From the NCBI GenBank assembly GCA_022842465.1, contig JALHPN010000047.1, positions 1 through 45,796 on the forward strand: a DNA stretch of 45,796 bases, read 5' to 3'. Shown here piece after piece: positions 33,154 to 41,581 of the stretch; the first letter of the stretch is position 1; every line of letters begins with the position of its first letter. Origin of the DNA: Polyangiaceae bacterium (GTDB lineage Bacteria > Myxococcota_A > Polyangia > Polyangiales > Polyangiaceae). The notes beneath the pieces are model-generated. The model had not been told where the DNA came from and did not search any database. It worked only from the letters and a program-made list of their open reading frames with translations. A program made the translations under genes and the position numbers.

Positions 33154-35199
33154 TCAGCGGCTCGGGTTCCCGCAGTCCTCCTCGACGGGCTTTCCGTCCT
33201 CGTCCAAGGTGTTGCGGTTGCAGCGGTCGTGCGAGAGACCGAGCCGCTCGCGCTCGGCCGTCGGCACGGCCCGGCCGTTACCATCGAGCCACGCACCGCT
33301 GCAGCCGAGACCGCCCGCGGCGCTCCCGTAGGCGAAGCCCGAGCAGCCGTAGATCCTCGATGCCGCATTCGGGTCGCTGCTGTAGGTCGACGCCAACCTG
33401 CGGATGGTGCTCCCGCCGGCGACGGGCGCCCCCGAGAAGCACGAGGCGACGATGAGCGGCTTGTCGTCTTTCAGGAACTGCTCCATCTTCTCGCGCGGAA
33501 CGCCGCCGATGAGCGTGCCGGGGGTGCCGTGTGAGTTGAAGACGTTGGCGGTGCCCTTGTAGCGCTCGGCGAGCTTCGCGTCGTCGACGAAGGCCTTCTC
33601 GCCGGGCTTCGCGACCGTCACGGCGTTGCCCGACGGGTGCTCCGTCGTCACTTCGGTCGACGCGGGGGCGCGGAGGGGAGCGACGCCCGGGAGCGTGCCG
33701 CGCGAGAGCGGCGTGGTCTCGTTTCCGTCCGGCGTGACGGGGCCCTCGGGGGCCTTCTCCTTGTCGCCGCCCTCGCCGCCGCTGCTCGAGGACGAGCTCG
33801 TGCCCTCTTCGCCGGCGCGCGCCGGCGGCTCCTTCTGGTTGTCCTCGAACCCGCCCGGGTCGGTCGTCGTCGTGTTGGTGCTGTCGCCGGTCGAGGTGCT
33901 CGGCTCCGCCTTCGGATCCGTGCCCTCGTCCCCCGAGGTCTGCGGCTCGGCCTTCTCGCCGCCGGTCGGGACGAGCGGATCCTCCGCCGTCTCGCCGGTG
34001 CCTGGGGTCGACGGCTCACCGGAGGGGCCGTCGCCCTGCTCGGTCGGCGTCGGCGCGTCGTCCTCACGCGGCTCGCTCGGGGTCGACTCCGCCGGATCGT
34101 TCTCCGTCGGCGACTCGGTGACGGGGTCCGTCTCCGGCTCGTTGGCCGACTCCGTCGGCTCGCTCGGCTGCTCGTGGTCGGCCTGCGGCGCCGTGTCGGC
34201 GCTCGGCTGGTTCTCGGACGTGCTCTCGTCGTCGACCCGCTCCTCCGCCGGCTCGCTGGCCGGCTCGCTGGCCGGCTCGCTCGCCTGCTCGGACTCGCCG
34301 CCCGAGCTACTCGAGCTGCTCGACTCTTCGGCCGGCGCGCTCTCCGCCGGCGCCCCCTCGTCCTCCTCCGAGAGGAAGCGGATCGAGCTCGTCGACACCT
34401 TCTTCTTCGTGGACGGCGCGGCCTTCTGCATCGCCGCGATCTTCCCCTCCGTGGTCACGACGGCTCGGATCCACGTGTGCATCACGGGGTTCGTGAGCGG
34501 GACGACAACGGTGGACCCCGATTTCTTCGTCCGGCCGATGACGAGGCCGACGATCAGCCGCTCGTCCGCGCTCGTCTGCCGGTACACGGCGCCGCCGCGG
34601 CTCGAGACGCGGGAGGTGCGCATCCCGATGCGCGTCGCGCTGCCGGAGGACGCCTTGCCCGCAAATTTCAGCTTCTTCGAGATGCTGAGGACGCGGTCGC
34701 CCTTCTCGCGCGCGCGTCCGATCGCCACGACGTTGCAGCTCGCGCACGCCTTGCCCTGGACCTTGGCGTAGCGGACCTTCTCGATCGGCTTCCGCGTGAC
34801 GAGCAGCGCGACGTCGTGGCGCTGCGAGCGCACCATCGTCTTGTCGCCCTGGACCCAGTCGTACGTGTAGAGACGCGCGACGCTCGTGCGCGTGCGCTTC
34901 GCGTCGAGCGCGCCGACGACGGCCTTGGTCGAGCCGTCGGCGCAGTGCGCGGGGGCGATGACGACGTTGGCCGAGAGGAGCGTGCCCGCGCAGCTCCGGA
35001 GCTTCGTCTTGCCGCGGTAGTAGTCGACGACGACGGCCTCCGACCGCCGTCCGAGGGCGCCGTCGCGCCCATCGTCGTGGTCGCCCCACGGCATCTGGAG
35101 CCCGCAGCCCGTCGCGCCCGCGCCCATCGCCGTCACGGCGACCGCCATGACCGCCGCGCGCGTGATGCCCGTCCACAGCCGCTTCGTTCGCTCGCTCAT
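33154..35199 (-). CDS. Lipoprotein joining a degenerate trypsin domain and a caspase-like domain
   Basis: A 681-residue protein. The N-terminus is a signal with lipobox GATGC (Cys32). Residues ~54-250 are an S1 trypsin-like domain: SCAGTLLSANVVIAPAHCAD with His85 and the Cys70/Cys86 pair, and RHDVALLV with Asp129. The GDSGG site reads SSRGGA (199-204), so Arg201 stands where the catalytic Ser should be. Residues ~275-510 are a very acidic Ser/Glu/Pro/Thr linker. Residues ~520-640 contain VFNSHGTPG (His557) and LIVASCFSGAP (Cys587), which resemble the His and Cys motifs of clan CD (caspase/CHAT) proteases. The remainder is Cys-rich (six Cys). It may be an inactive-trypsin binding arm with a cysteine-protease tail. 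Not known to me as a named family. Confidence 0.72.
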   Translation of the reverse strand: MSERTKRLWTGITRAAVMAVAVTAMGAGATGCGLQMPWGDHDDGRDGALGRRSEAVVVDYYRGKTKLRSCAGTLLSANVVIAPAHCADGSTKAVVGALDAKRTRTSVARLYTYDWVQGDKTMVRSQRHDVALLVTRKPIEKVRYAKVQGKACASCNVVAIGRAREKGDRVLSISKKLKFAGKASSGSATRIGMRTSRVSSRGGAVYRQTSADERLIVGLVIGRTKKSGSTVVVPLTNPVMHTWIRAVVTTEGKIAAMQKAAPSTKKKVSTSSIRFLSEEDEGAPAESAPAEESSSSSSSGGESEQASEPASEPASEPAEERVDDESTSENQPSADTAPQADHEQPSEPTESANEPETDPVTESPTENDPAESTPSEPREDDAPTPTEQGDGPSGEPSTPGTGETAEDPLVPTGGEKAEPQTSGDEGTDPKAEPSTSTGDSTNTTTTDPGGFEDNQKEPPARAGEEGTSSSSSSGGEGGDKEKAPEGPVTPDGNETTPLSRGTLPGVAPLRAPASTEVTTEHPSGNAVTVAKPGEKAFVDDAKLAERYKGTANVFNSHGTPGTLIGGVPREKMEQFLKDDKPLIVASCFSGAPVAGGSTIRRLASTYSSDPNAASRIYGCSGFAYGSAAGGLGCSGAWLDGNGRAVPTAERERLGLSHDRCNRNTLDEDGKPVEEDCGNPSR

Positions 35200-35491
35200 G
35201 GTGAGGCGTAGAAGCAGCGAGCGTGCCCCGACCGCGAGCGTGGGCCAGGCCCGGGCGTCGCGAGGGCCGTGCGCAGGATCTGTCGTGAAATCAAGGAGGA
35301 CCGCCGGTCGCGCACACCGACGACGACCTGCGCCACCTGACGATCACGCACACGTGGGTGATCGACGCAGAACGGCGGGGGATCCCACGCGGGCGACCCA
35401 GATCACTCCGGCCTTCTTCGTCGATGCGCGAGCTCACGGGATCGAGCCCGAGCTGGCGGATCCGCGTGTCTTGCGGCATACCCCGACGACC
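35200..35491. other. Intergenic region with partial coding character
   Basis: 292 bases between divergent genes. The last ~95 bases (from ~35398) keep codon-like third-position GC in frame with the radical SAM gene, and a stretch before it has similar bias in another frame. This could mean a longer N-terminus with an unclear start, a decayed short gene, or chance. TACGCC lies before the minus-strand start at 35199. I see no RNA gene or repeat. Confidence 0.4.
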
Positions 35492-37477
35492 ATGGATCTC
35501 GTCCAGCTCGGCCGGAAGCGCCCGAAATCCCCTGCACCGGGGGACCCGCGCGCGCGCTTCCTCCCGACGACACGGGAGGAGATGGAGCTCCGTGGCTGGG
35601 ACGAGCTCGACATCCTCGTCGTGACCGGCGACGCGTACGTCGATCACCCTGCGTTCGGCCCGGTCCTCATCGCGCGGTTCCTCGAGGGTCGCGGGTTCAA
35701 GGTCGGCATCGTCGCGCAGCCCCGGTGGGACTCGCCCGCCGACATCGCCCGGATGGGCACGCCGAGGCTCTTCGTAGGCGTCGCGGCGGGCAACCTCGAC
35801 TCGATGCTCAACAAGCTGACCGCGCAGAAGAAGATGCGGTCCGAGGACCAGTACTCGCCGGGCGGCAGGAACGACATGCGCCCGAACCGCGCGAGCCTCG
35901 TCTACGCGAACCTCTGTCGACAGGCCTTCCCCGGCACGCCCGTCGTGCTCGGCGGGATCGAGGCGTCGCTCCGGAGGATCGCCCACTACGACTACTGGTC
36001 CGACCAGGTCCGGCGCTCGATCCTCCTCGACGCGAAGGCCGATCTGCTCGTCTTCGGCATGGGAGAGCGACCGGTGTGGGAGATCGCGAGGCGCCTCGCC
36101 GCGGGGGAGCCCGTCTCCGCCCTCACCGACATCCGCGGCACGGCGCACGCGAAGAAGAACCGCCGCGCGTGGGAGCCGCTCCTCGTCCCGGAGAACGTCA
36201 GCCGCTTCACGACGGACGGAAAGCTCGTCGTCCTCCCCTCCTACGAGGAGGTCACGACGGACAAGAAGGCGTTCGCGAAGATGTCGCGGATGTTCCAGTA
36301 CGAGACGAACCCGCACAACGGGCGCCCGCTGCTCCAGGTCCACGGCGACGAGGCGGTCTACTTCAACTCCCCCGCCGAGCCGCTGACGGAGGCCGAGATG
36401 GACGGCCTCTACGACCTCCCCTTCGTCCGCGCCCCGCACCCGTCCTACGGCCAGGAGCGCATCCCCGCCTTCGACACGGTGAAGCACTCGATCGTGACGA
36501 TGCGGGGATGCTTCGGCGGCTGCACCTTCTGCAGCATCACGGAGCACGAAGGCCGCGTCATCCAGAGCAGGAGCGAAGACAGCGTTCTCCGCGAGGTGCG
36601 CCAGCTCTCTCGCATGGGCGGCTTCTCGGGCGTCCTCACCGATCTCGGCGGGCCGACCGCCAACATGTACAAGATGACGTGCAAGGACGAGAAGACCGAG
36701 AGCGCATGTCGCCGCCTCTCGTGCGTCCACCCCGGCATCTGCGAGAACCTCGTCACCGATCACGGTCCGCTCCTCTCCCTCATGAAACGGGTGAGAGAGG
36801 AGAAGGGGATCAAGAAGGTCTTCATCGCCTCGGGCGTCCGCTACGACCTCGCCGAACGAAGCCCCGAGTTCATCAAGGAGCTCGCCCAGCACCACACCGG
36901 CGGGCAGCTCTCCGTCGCGCCCGAGCACTCGAACGATCGCGTCCTCGACAAGATGAAGAAGCCGGGCATCCAGAGCTACGAGCGGTTCGCGCAGGCGTTC
37001 TGCCAGGCGAGCGACGAGGCGGGCAAGGAGCAGTACCTCGTCCCCTACTTCATCACCGGGCACCCCGGCTCGACGTTGAAGGACTCGATCGAGCTCGCGC
37101 TCTACCTGAAGAAGCACGGGATGCGCCCGCGCCAGGTCCAGGACTTCATCCCGACGCCGATGGCCGTCGCGACGACGATGTATCATACAGGCATCGATCC
37201 CTTGAACGGGGAGGAGGTCTACACCGCGAAGGATCTCCGCGAGAAGCGCATGATGAAGGCGCTCATCTTCTACTGGGACGCGGTCCACTGGCCGCTCGCG
37301 CGGGAAGCGCTCGTGAAGGCGGGACGCGCGGACCTCATCGGCCGCGGCCCGCATCACCTCGTCCCGCCGGAGGGCGCCGCCGATCGGCTGGCCGCCGCGC
37401 GTCGCGGTCCCAGCGCTCCAGGCGGTCCACGTCGTCCGGCTGGGCCTCCGTCGCGTCACGGTCGCCGGCGGCCCTGA
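35492..37477 (+). CDS. ygiQ: YgiQ-family radical SAM protein
   Basis: A 661-residue protein of the YgiQ (UPF0313) family. The N-terminal part (~20-330) carries the conserved RGWDELDILVVTGDAYVDHPAFGP and GGIEASLRRIAHYDYWSD blocks (shown only in part), and the radical SAM core has the cluster motif GCFGGCTFCSITEHEGR (CxxxCxxC). SVAPEHS and YLVPYFITGHPGST fit the family. It should bind a 4Fe-4S cluster and SAM; the E. coli homologue has no settled function. The start at 35492 matches the usual short N-terminus before FLPTTREEME. The last ~45 residues are Pro/Arg-rich and probably disordered. It converges on a membrane-protein gene after nine bases. Confidence 0.9.
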   Translation: MDLVQLGRKRPKSPAPGDPRARFLPTTREEMELRGWDELDILVVTGDAYVDHPAFGPVLIARFLEGRGFKVGIVAQPRWDSPADIARMGTPRLFVGVAAGNLDSMLNKLTAQKKMRSEDQYSPGGRNDMRPNRASLVYANLCRQAFPGTPVVLGGIEASLRRIAHYDYWSDQVRRSILLDAKADLLVFGMGERPVWEIARRLAAGEPVSALTDIRGTAHAKKNRRAWEPLLVPENVSRFTTDGKLVVLPSYEEVTTDKKAFAKMSRMFQYETNPHNGRPLLQVHGDEAVYFNSPAEPLTEAEMDGLYDLPFVRAPHPSYGQERIPAFDTVKHSIVTMRGCFGGCTFCSITEHEGRVIQSRSEDSVLREVRQLSRMGGFSGVLTDLGGPTANMYKMTCKDEKTESACRRLSCVHPGICENLVTDHGPLLSLMKRVREEKGIKKVFIASGVRYDLAERSPEFIKELAQHHTGGQLSVAPEHSNDRVLDKMKKPGIQSYERFAQAFCQASDEAGKEQYLVPYFITGHPGSTLKDSIELALYLKKHGMRPRQVQDFIPTPMAVATTMYHTGIDPLNGEEVYTAKDLREKRMMKALIFYWDAVHWPLAREALVKAGRADLIGRGPHHLVPPEGAADRLAAARRGPSAPGGPRRPAGPPSRHGRRRP

Positions 37478-37486
37478 CGCGCACGT

Positions 37487-38065
37487 TCACCACTGCGTGA
37501 TGGCGAGGGAGAGCCCGACGCCGCTGGCGACCGTCGGCGTGACGGACACCCTCGGCCGCGTGCGCTCCGGGCGCGGCGCGGCGGCGACGTTCGCGCGGTC
37601 GCGCGCGGCCGGCTCGTCTTTCGTGAGGCCGACGAGCGTGAGGACGAGCCCGGTCGCCTGGATGACGGGCCCCGCGTAGAACATCGCGTACTCGGCGAGC
37701 GCGAACGGGAGGAAGAGGAGGGCGGCCGGGCAGATCACGGCGTCGCCCCCGCAGTCGTTCGCGCCGGTGAGCTCGATGGCGCGCCCGGTGAGCAGGGTCT
37801 GTCCGTCGACCTTCTCGGATCGGACGGCCTGGATCGGCCCGACCACCGGGACGAACATCGATCCCATCACGCGGCCGCTCGAGTCCCGGTAGATCGCGCC
37901 CGTGCCGGCCGCCCACGCGTAGCCCGCGAAGAACGTCACGAGCCCCGCCTCCGTGAGCGACACCCCCTTCGGCTTGGGCTTCTCATCGTCCGCCGTTGCC
38001 GGGCCGGCAACGAAGAGGAGGGCAAGGCAGGCGAGCGCGGACGTGACGAGGGACGAGGTTCGCAT
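37487..38065 (-). CDS. Secreted or membrane hypothetical protein
   Basis: A 192-residue protein with a signal peptide (cleavage probably after GPATA, ~26), then three hydrophobic stretches: ~40-58 (LVTFFAGYAWAAGTGAIY), ~68-80, and ~110-145 (ICPAALLFLPFALAEYAMFYAGP), with two cysteines (DCGGDAVIC) that may pair. The C-terminus carries an Ala/Pro/Arg linker and a beta-like SVTPTVASGVGLSLAITQW. No family is recognised. Similar short proteins with a signal and hydrophobic repeats are frequent in myxobacteria. The 91-base gap to the next minus-strand gene holds nothing clear. Confidence 0.7.
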   Translation of the reverse strand: MRTSSLVTSALACLALLFVAGPATADDEKPKPKGVSLTEAGLVTFFAGYAWAAGTGAIYRDSSGRVMGSMFVPVVGPIQAVRSEKVDGQTLLTGRAIELTGANDCGGDAVICPAALLFLPFALAEYAMFYAGPVIQATGLVLTLVGLTKDEPAARDRANVAAAPRPERTRPRVSVTPTVASGVGLSLAITQW

Positions 38066-38156
38066 GCCCGCGAAGCTGCGTGTCCCGACGGCCTTTCACA
38101 AATGACACGCCCTGACGGGTCACGTGCCCCGCGCTGCGAGGGGAGCCCGGAGGCCG

Positions 38157-39104
38157 TCAGAAGACGACCAGCGCGGGGCGGCTCGCCACCGGAGACGGCG
38201 CGCTCCCGCGTGCGAGCCACCACACGACGCCGGCCGTCAGGACCGCGGCGCCGGCGACGAAGACGACGGTGCCGACCGCGGCCTCGCGGCGCGCGTCGCT
38301 CGCGAGCGCCTGCGCCTCGTCCCCGCAGCCGCGCGGCTCGCAGCGAGACTGCGCGTCGTCCCAGGTCGACTTCGCGGAGAAGCCGACCGCGGTACCGACG
38401 CCCATCCCGACCAGGCCGAGCCCTGCGACGCCGAGAGGGAGGAGGGAGCGGGAAGACGAGTGAGGCACGCGCGCAGCCGACTGCGGCGATGGGGACGGGG
38501 ACGGACGGGACGGAGCGCGGAGGGGCAGCGTCACCGTCACCGTCTTCGTCTCACACGCCGTCGAGCTCGGCTCGAAACGCACGGTCTCCTCGAACGTGGT
38601 CGCGTCCGCTTCGCGCACGACGACGACGTGCGCGCCGCGATCGACGGGGAGGGGCTCGCCGAACGTGAGCGGATCGATCCGGACGTCGTCGCGGAGGACG
38701 GTGGAGGCGGGAGACAAGGGGGCGCCGTTCGCGACGACGATGCGCAAGCGGCAGAGACGCGGCTCGAGGGAGGCGGCGCGATCGCGGGCGTGGGACGCGC
38801 GATCGTGGCGGCCGCGGGCCGAGGCCTCGGAGGCGGCGCGACGGAACGTGAGCCATGCGCTCGCGAGCCGATCTGCGCGCGCGTAGCAGTCCGCGAGGTT
38901 CAGGAGGGTGCCGTCGGCCGGATCGAGACGCTGGCTGGCTTCGAGCTTGGCGCAGGCTTCGGGGATGCGATCTTGATCGAGCAGCGCGCGGCCCTCGGCG
39001 AAGAGGGCCTCGGCGGCGGCGGGATCACGTGGTTGGGCGTGTCCGTCGCGCGCGGTGAGGAGCGCGAGGAGGGGCGGAAGGAGGAGGGGGAGGCGGGGCG
39101 TCAC
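38157..39104 (-). CDS. Secreted TPR membrane protein coupled to a Ser/Thr kinase
   Basis: A 315-residue protein. A signal (LPLLLPPLLALLTARDGHA) precedes a TPR-like segment (AAEALFAEGRALLDQDRIPEACAKLEASQRLDPADGTLLNLADCYA, given here as landmarks ~24-68), then a beta-rich region resembling a PEGA-type domain (VLRDDVRIDPLTFGEPLPVDRGAHVV), a Pro/Ser linker, and two C-terminal hydrophobic segments (~235-255 and ~285-302). The GTG start at 39102-39104 overlaps the TGA of the kinase gene, so the two are translationally coupled. Periplasmic TPR plus PEGA-type proteins next to Ser/Thr kinases recur in myxobacteria. It may act with the kinase at the membrane; which side is sensed is not known. Confidence 0.78.
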   Translation of the reverse strand: MTPRLPLLLPPLLALLTARDGHAQPRDPAAAEALFAEGRALLDQDRIPEACAKLEASQRLDPADGTLLNLADCYARADRLASAWLTFRRAASEASARGRHDRASHARDRAASLEPRLCRLRIVVANGAPLSPASTVLRDDVRIDPLTFGEPLPVDRGAHVVVVREADATTFEETVRFEPSSTACETKTVTVTLPLRAPSRPSPSPSPQSAARVPHSSSRSLLPLGVAGLGLVGMGVGTAVGFSAKSTWDDAQSRCEPRGCGDEAQALASDARREAAVGTVVFVAGAAVLTAGVVWWLARGSAPSPVASRPALVVF

Positions 39105-40330
39105 TGGCGGTCCAGGTAGAGGCTGCGCGCGTCGGGCGGTGGGGGCGGGGTCGTGTTCGGGGTCGTGTTCGGGGTTGGGTTCGGGGTCGGCTTCGGGGCC
39201 CGGGGCGGAGGGGCGTTCGGGCGCGGGAGCGAAAGCGGGGGGAGGCTCTGGCTGGCGTCGACGAGGGGCGGGGTGGGGGAAGGGATGGGCGACGTGGGCG
39301 TGAGGGAGGCCGTCGGGGGCTCGTCCCGGGGCGCTCGCGGGGCGCCCAGGTTGGCGACGAGGACCGCGGCCGCGGGCACGGCTCCGAGCGCCCACCATGC
39401 GCGGGAGATCCCTCGCCGGCGGGTGTCCGTGACCGATCTTCCGTCGTCGGGCGGAGACGGCGGCGTCGCGAGCGCGACCTTCTCCGTCGTCCGCGTCACG
39501 CTCGGCGCGGCGGTCTCCGCGGACGCGGCCTCCGCCGCCGCGCGCACTGCGTCGGCGAACGCGCGGACGGACGCGGGCCGCTTCTCTGGCAACGTCGAGA
39601 GCGCCGCGAGGACCGTCGTCACGAGCGCGGGCGGTAGCACGACGCCTCTCGTCTCGGGCGCCGCCGGATGGAGGCGGCCCGCCGCGCCCGCACCCTCCGA
39701 CCACGGCAGCTCCCCGACGAGGGCGAGGTAGAGGACGACGGCGAGCTCGTAGATGTCGGTCCGCACGTCGGCGGGCGACCCGAAGAAGCGCTCCGGCGCC
39801 ATGTACGCGGGCGTGCCTCGCGTCTTGCCTTCTTCCGTCGTCGTGCTGCGCGGTGCGGTCGCGTCTCGGGCGATGCCGAGATCGAGGAGCACCGCCTGCC
39901 CCTCGTCCGTCACGAAGACGTTCTCGGGCTTCACGTCGCGATGGACGAGCCCGGCGTCGTGCATCTCGGCGAGGCCCGCCGCGATCTGCAGGACCCACGC
40001 GAGCGCGTCGGCGCGGCCGATCGGGCCACGGGCAACGCGTGCCGCGAGGGTCTCTCCTCGCAGCCGCGGCATCGTCAGGAAAGGGACTCCGTCGGCGAAC
40101 GTCCCCGCCTCCAAGACCGACACGACGTTCGGATGGTCCACCCGCCGCACGCGCGCCGCCTCGTCGAGGAACCTCCCCCGCTCCCGCGACGAGAGACCGA
40201 GGTCCTCGCGGAGGACCTTCAACGCGACGACGTCTCCGTCTCCTCGCCGCGCGGCGTAGACCGCACCGCTGCCCCCCTCGCCGAGGAGCTCGAGGAGCTC
40301 GAAGTCGAAGAGCCGCGCCGGGAAATCCAC
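39101..40330 (-). CDS. Membrane-anchored Ser/Thr protein kinase
   Basis: A 409-residue Hanks-type kinase. Catalytic domain ~8-265: Gly loop LGEGGSGAVY, Lys38 in VALKVL, HRDVKPEN (130-137), DLG (150-152, a common replacement of DFG), and GTPAYMAPER. A membrane helix at ~311-329 divides the cytosolic kinase from an extracytoplasmic tail of ~80 residues, which is Pro/Thr/Asn-rich and contains a four-fold repeat of four residues (PKPT, PNPT, PNTT, PNTT). No sensor domain is present. The start is GTG at 40330; TAGACT ends seven bases upstream. The next gene's start overlaps its stop. All key catalytic residues are present. Confidence 0.92.
   Translation of the reverse strand: MDFPARLFDFELLELLGEGGSGAVYAARRGDGDVVALKVLREDLGLSSRERGRFLDEAARVRRVDHPNVVSVLEAGTFADGVPFLTMPRLRGETLAARVARGPIGRADALAWVLQIAAGLAEMHDAGLVHRDVKPENVFVTDEGQAVLLDLGIARDATAPRSTTTEEGKTRGTPAYMAPERFFGSPADVRTDIYELAVVLYLALVGELPWSEGAGAAGRLHPAAPETRGVVLPPALVTTVLAALSTLPEKRPASVRAFADAVRAAAEAASAETAAPSVTRTTEKVALATPPSPPDDGRSVTDTRRRGISRAWWALGAVPAAAVLVANLGAPRAPRDEPPTASLTPTSPIPSPTPPLVDASQSLPPLSLPRPNAPPPRAPKPTPNPTPNTTPNTTPPPPPDARSLYLDRQ
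39147..39194 (-). repeat. 12-bp tandem repeat, four copies
   Basis: Four consecutive 12-base units (plus strand GGGGTCGTGTTC twice, then two diverged copies) encode the PKPT/PNPT/PNTT/PNTT tail of the kinase. Copy number can vary in steps of four residues without a frameshift. The G-runs on the plus strand are regularly spaced. Confidence 0.8.
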
Positions 40331-40337
40331 GGTGACC

Positions 40338-40343
40338 AGTCTA
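40338..40343 (-). promoter_or_regulatory. Candidate leaderless -10 element (TAGACT)
   Basis: TAGACT on the minus strand ends seven bases before the GTG start of the kinase; no Shine-Dalgarno sequence is present. Confidence 0.4.
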
Positions 40344-40485
40344 GCGGGTGGGCGCGCTGGGTACTCGAGAACCCGATTCGTCTGCGCGCCCGCGTCCTTC
40401 AGAACACGACTTCCCCGCGCGAGGCCTGGATTCGTGGGTGCTTCGTGGCACGGGCCTCGGCATGCACGTTGCGGAAGGGCGCGCC

Positions 40486-41178
40486 ATGCGCTGCCGCACG
40501 TCCCTGTCTCTCTTCGTCTCTGCCTTCGTCGCCCTCGCCGGCTGCTACGGGGCGCCTCCCCCCGAGGTTCCCGAGACTGCCGGTCCGCCCGTCGTGGAAC
40601 GCGCGCCCGGCGAGCGGATCGTCGTCGACGTCCGACGCGAGGCGGGCACGACGACGCGCGAGGACAAGGCCTACACCTGTCCGCAGGGCCACGTGCCCGG
40701 CTCCCCGCGCTGCCTCGTCACCACGAGGCAGCGCGAGGTCCCGATCGTCCGCACGACCGCGTCCGCTCGCTACGGCGGACGAGAGCTGACGCTCGCGGAG
40801 CTCGACGCGCTCACGAGGCCGTCTCTGCGCGAGGCGTGGCGCGCCGAGAAGGTGCACTTCGAAGAGCGTCGCGCCACGTGCCAGAGCGCGCAGATCCCAC
40901 GCTGGGCGGGCATCGTGCTCACGGTCGGAGGCCTCGTCGTGGCCGGCGTCGGGGCGGCGAGGAAGACGTCCGAGCTGACGGTCGTGGGGGCCGCAGGCGT
41001 CGGCGGCGGCATCTTCGCCTACGCCCTCGGCTACGTCGCGTTCGGCGGGAGCGCATGCTCCGAGGCCGACGCGCGTCGCGCCGCTCTCGCCATGCCCGAC
41101 GGAAAGCAGGCCGAAGGCGAGGCCGCGGTGCGCTCGATGCAGGGTACGGCCGACTCCTTCAATGCCAACGCTCGCTGA
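40486..41178 (+). CDS. Lipoprotein with C-terminal membrane segments
   Basis: A 230-residue lipoprotein (lipobox LAGC, Cys20), a Pro-rich spacer, a region with QGHVPGSPRCLVTTRQREV and TPSL-type repeats, then two hydrophobic stretches (~146-160, WAGIVLTVGGLVVAGVGA; ~170-190) and a short acidic tail. No named domain is seen. The start at 40486 is chosen because GGAAGG (40472-40477) lies eight bases upstream and the signal begins there; an ATG at 40462 is an alternative. The 155 bases between it and the kinase start hold the divergent promoter region. Confidence 0.72.
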   Translation: MRCRTSLSLFVSAFVALAGCYGAPPPEVPETAGPPVVERAPGERIVVDVRREAGTTTREDKAYTCPQGHVPGSPRCLVTTRQREVPIVRTTASARYGGRELTLAELDALTRPSLREAWRAEKVHFEERRATCQSAQIPRWAGIVLTVGGLVVAGVGAARKTSELTVVGAAGVGGGIFAYALGYVAFGGSACSEADARRAALAMPDGKQAEGEAAVRSMQGTADSFNANAR

Positions 41179-41202
41179 TCACCTCCGGAGAACCTGCTTC
41201 CC

Positions 41203-41562
41203 ATGACCTCTCTCGTCCTCCTCCTTGGCGCTCTCCTCTCCACCGTCGGCTTCGGCTGCGCGTTTGCCCTCGCCGTGCGAACGAAGAACCTCTCGACCGG
41301 CGCCATCGTGCTCGGCGCGAGCTCGATCCTCTGCGGAATCGGCGTCATTCCGTTCCTCGCCGTCGGCTGGAAGGCGGTGCAGCGCGCCACCTTCTTCGCG
41401 GTCGCCAACGGCGCCGAGCCACACGAGGCCGGGAAGCTGATGAGCCAGTACAGGCTCGCCGTCGCAGCGACGATCGCGGGGGTCGTCCTCGTCCTGGTCG
41501 CCGCCAGGGTCCCGGGCGCGGACGGTCCTCGTCACCCGTCCTACGAGCTCCGCGACGAGTGA
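41203..41562 (+). CDS. Small membrane protein
   Basis: A 119-residue protein with three hydrophobic helices (~2-25, ~32-52, ~83-101) and polar loops, and a short charged C-terminus. The N-terminus includes GFGCAFALAV with one Cys; there is no cleavable signal. The start ATG has CGGAG some 15 bases upstream. It probably shares a transcript with the lipoprotein 24 bases before it. No function is visible. Confidence 0.68.
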   Translation: MTSLVLLLGALLSTVGFGCAFALAVRTKNLSTGAIVLGASSILCGIGVIPFLAVGWKAVQRATFFAVANGAEPHEAGKLMSQYRLAVAATIAGVVLVLVAARVPGADGPRHPSYELRDE

Positions 41563-41581
41563 TCTATTCTCGCCTCGGACC

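Noticed and set aside
39141..39215. G-rich run that might form a G-quadruplex
   Set aside because: The runs are explained by the 12-base coding repeat for the kinase tail, and loops of eight bases make a stable quadruplex uncertain.
40447..40466. TGGCACG followed by GC-rich spacing, resembling a sigma-54 promoter
   Set aside because: The -12 half does not match TTGC; only the -24 half fits.
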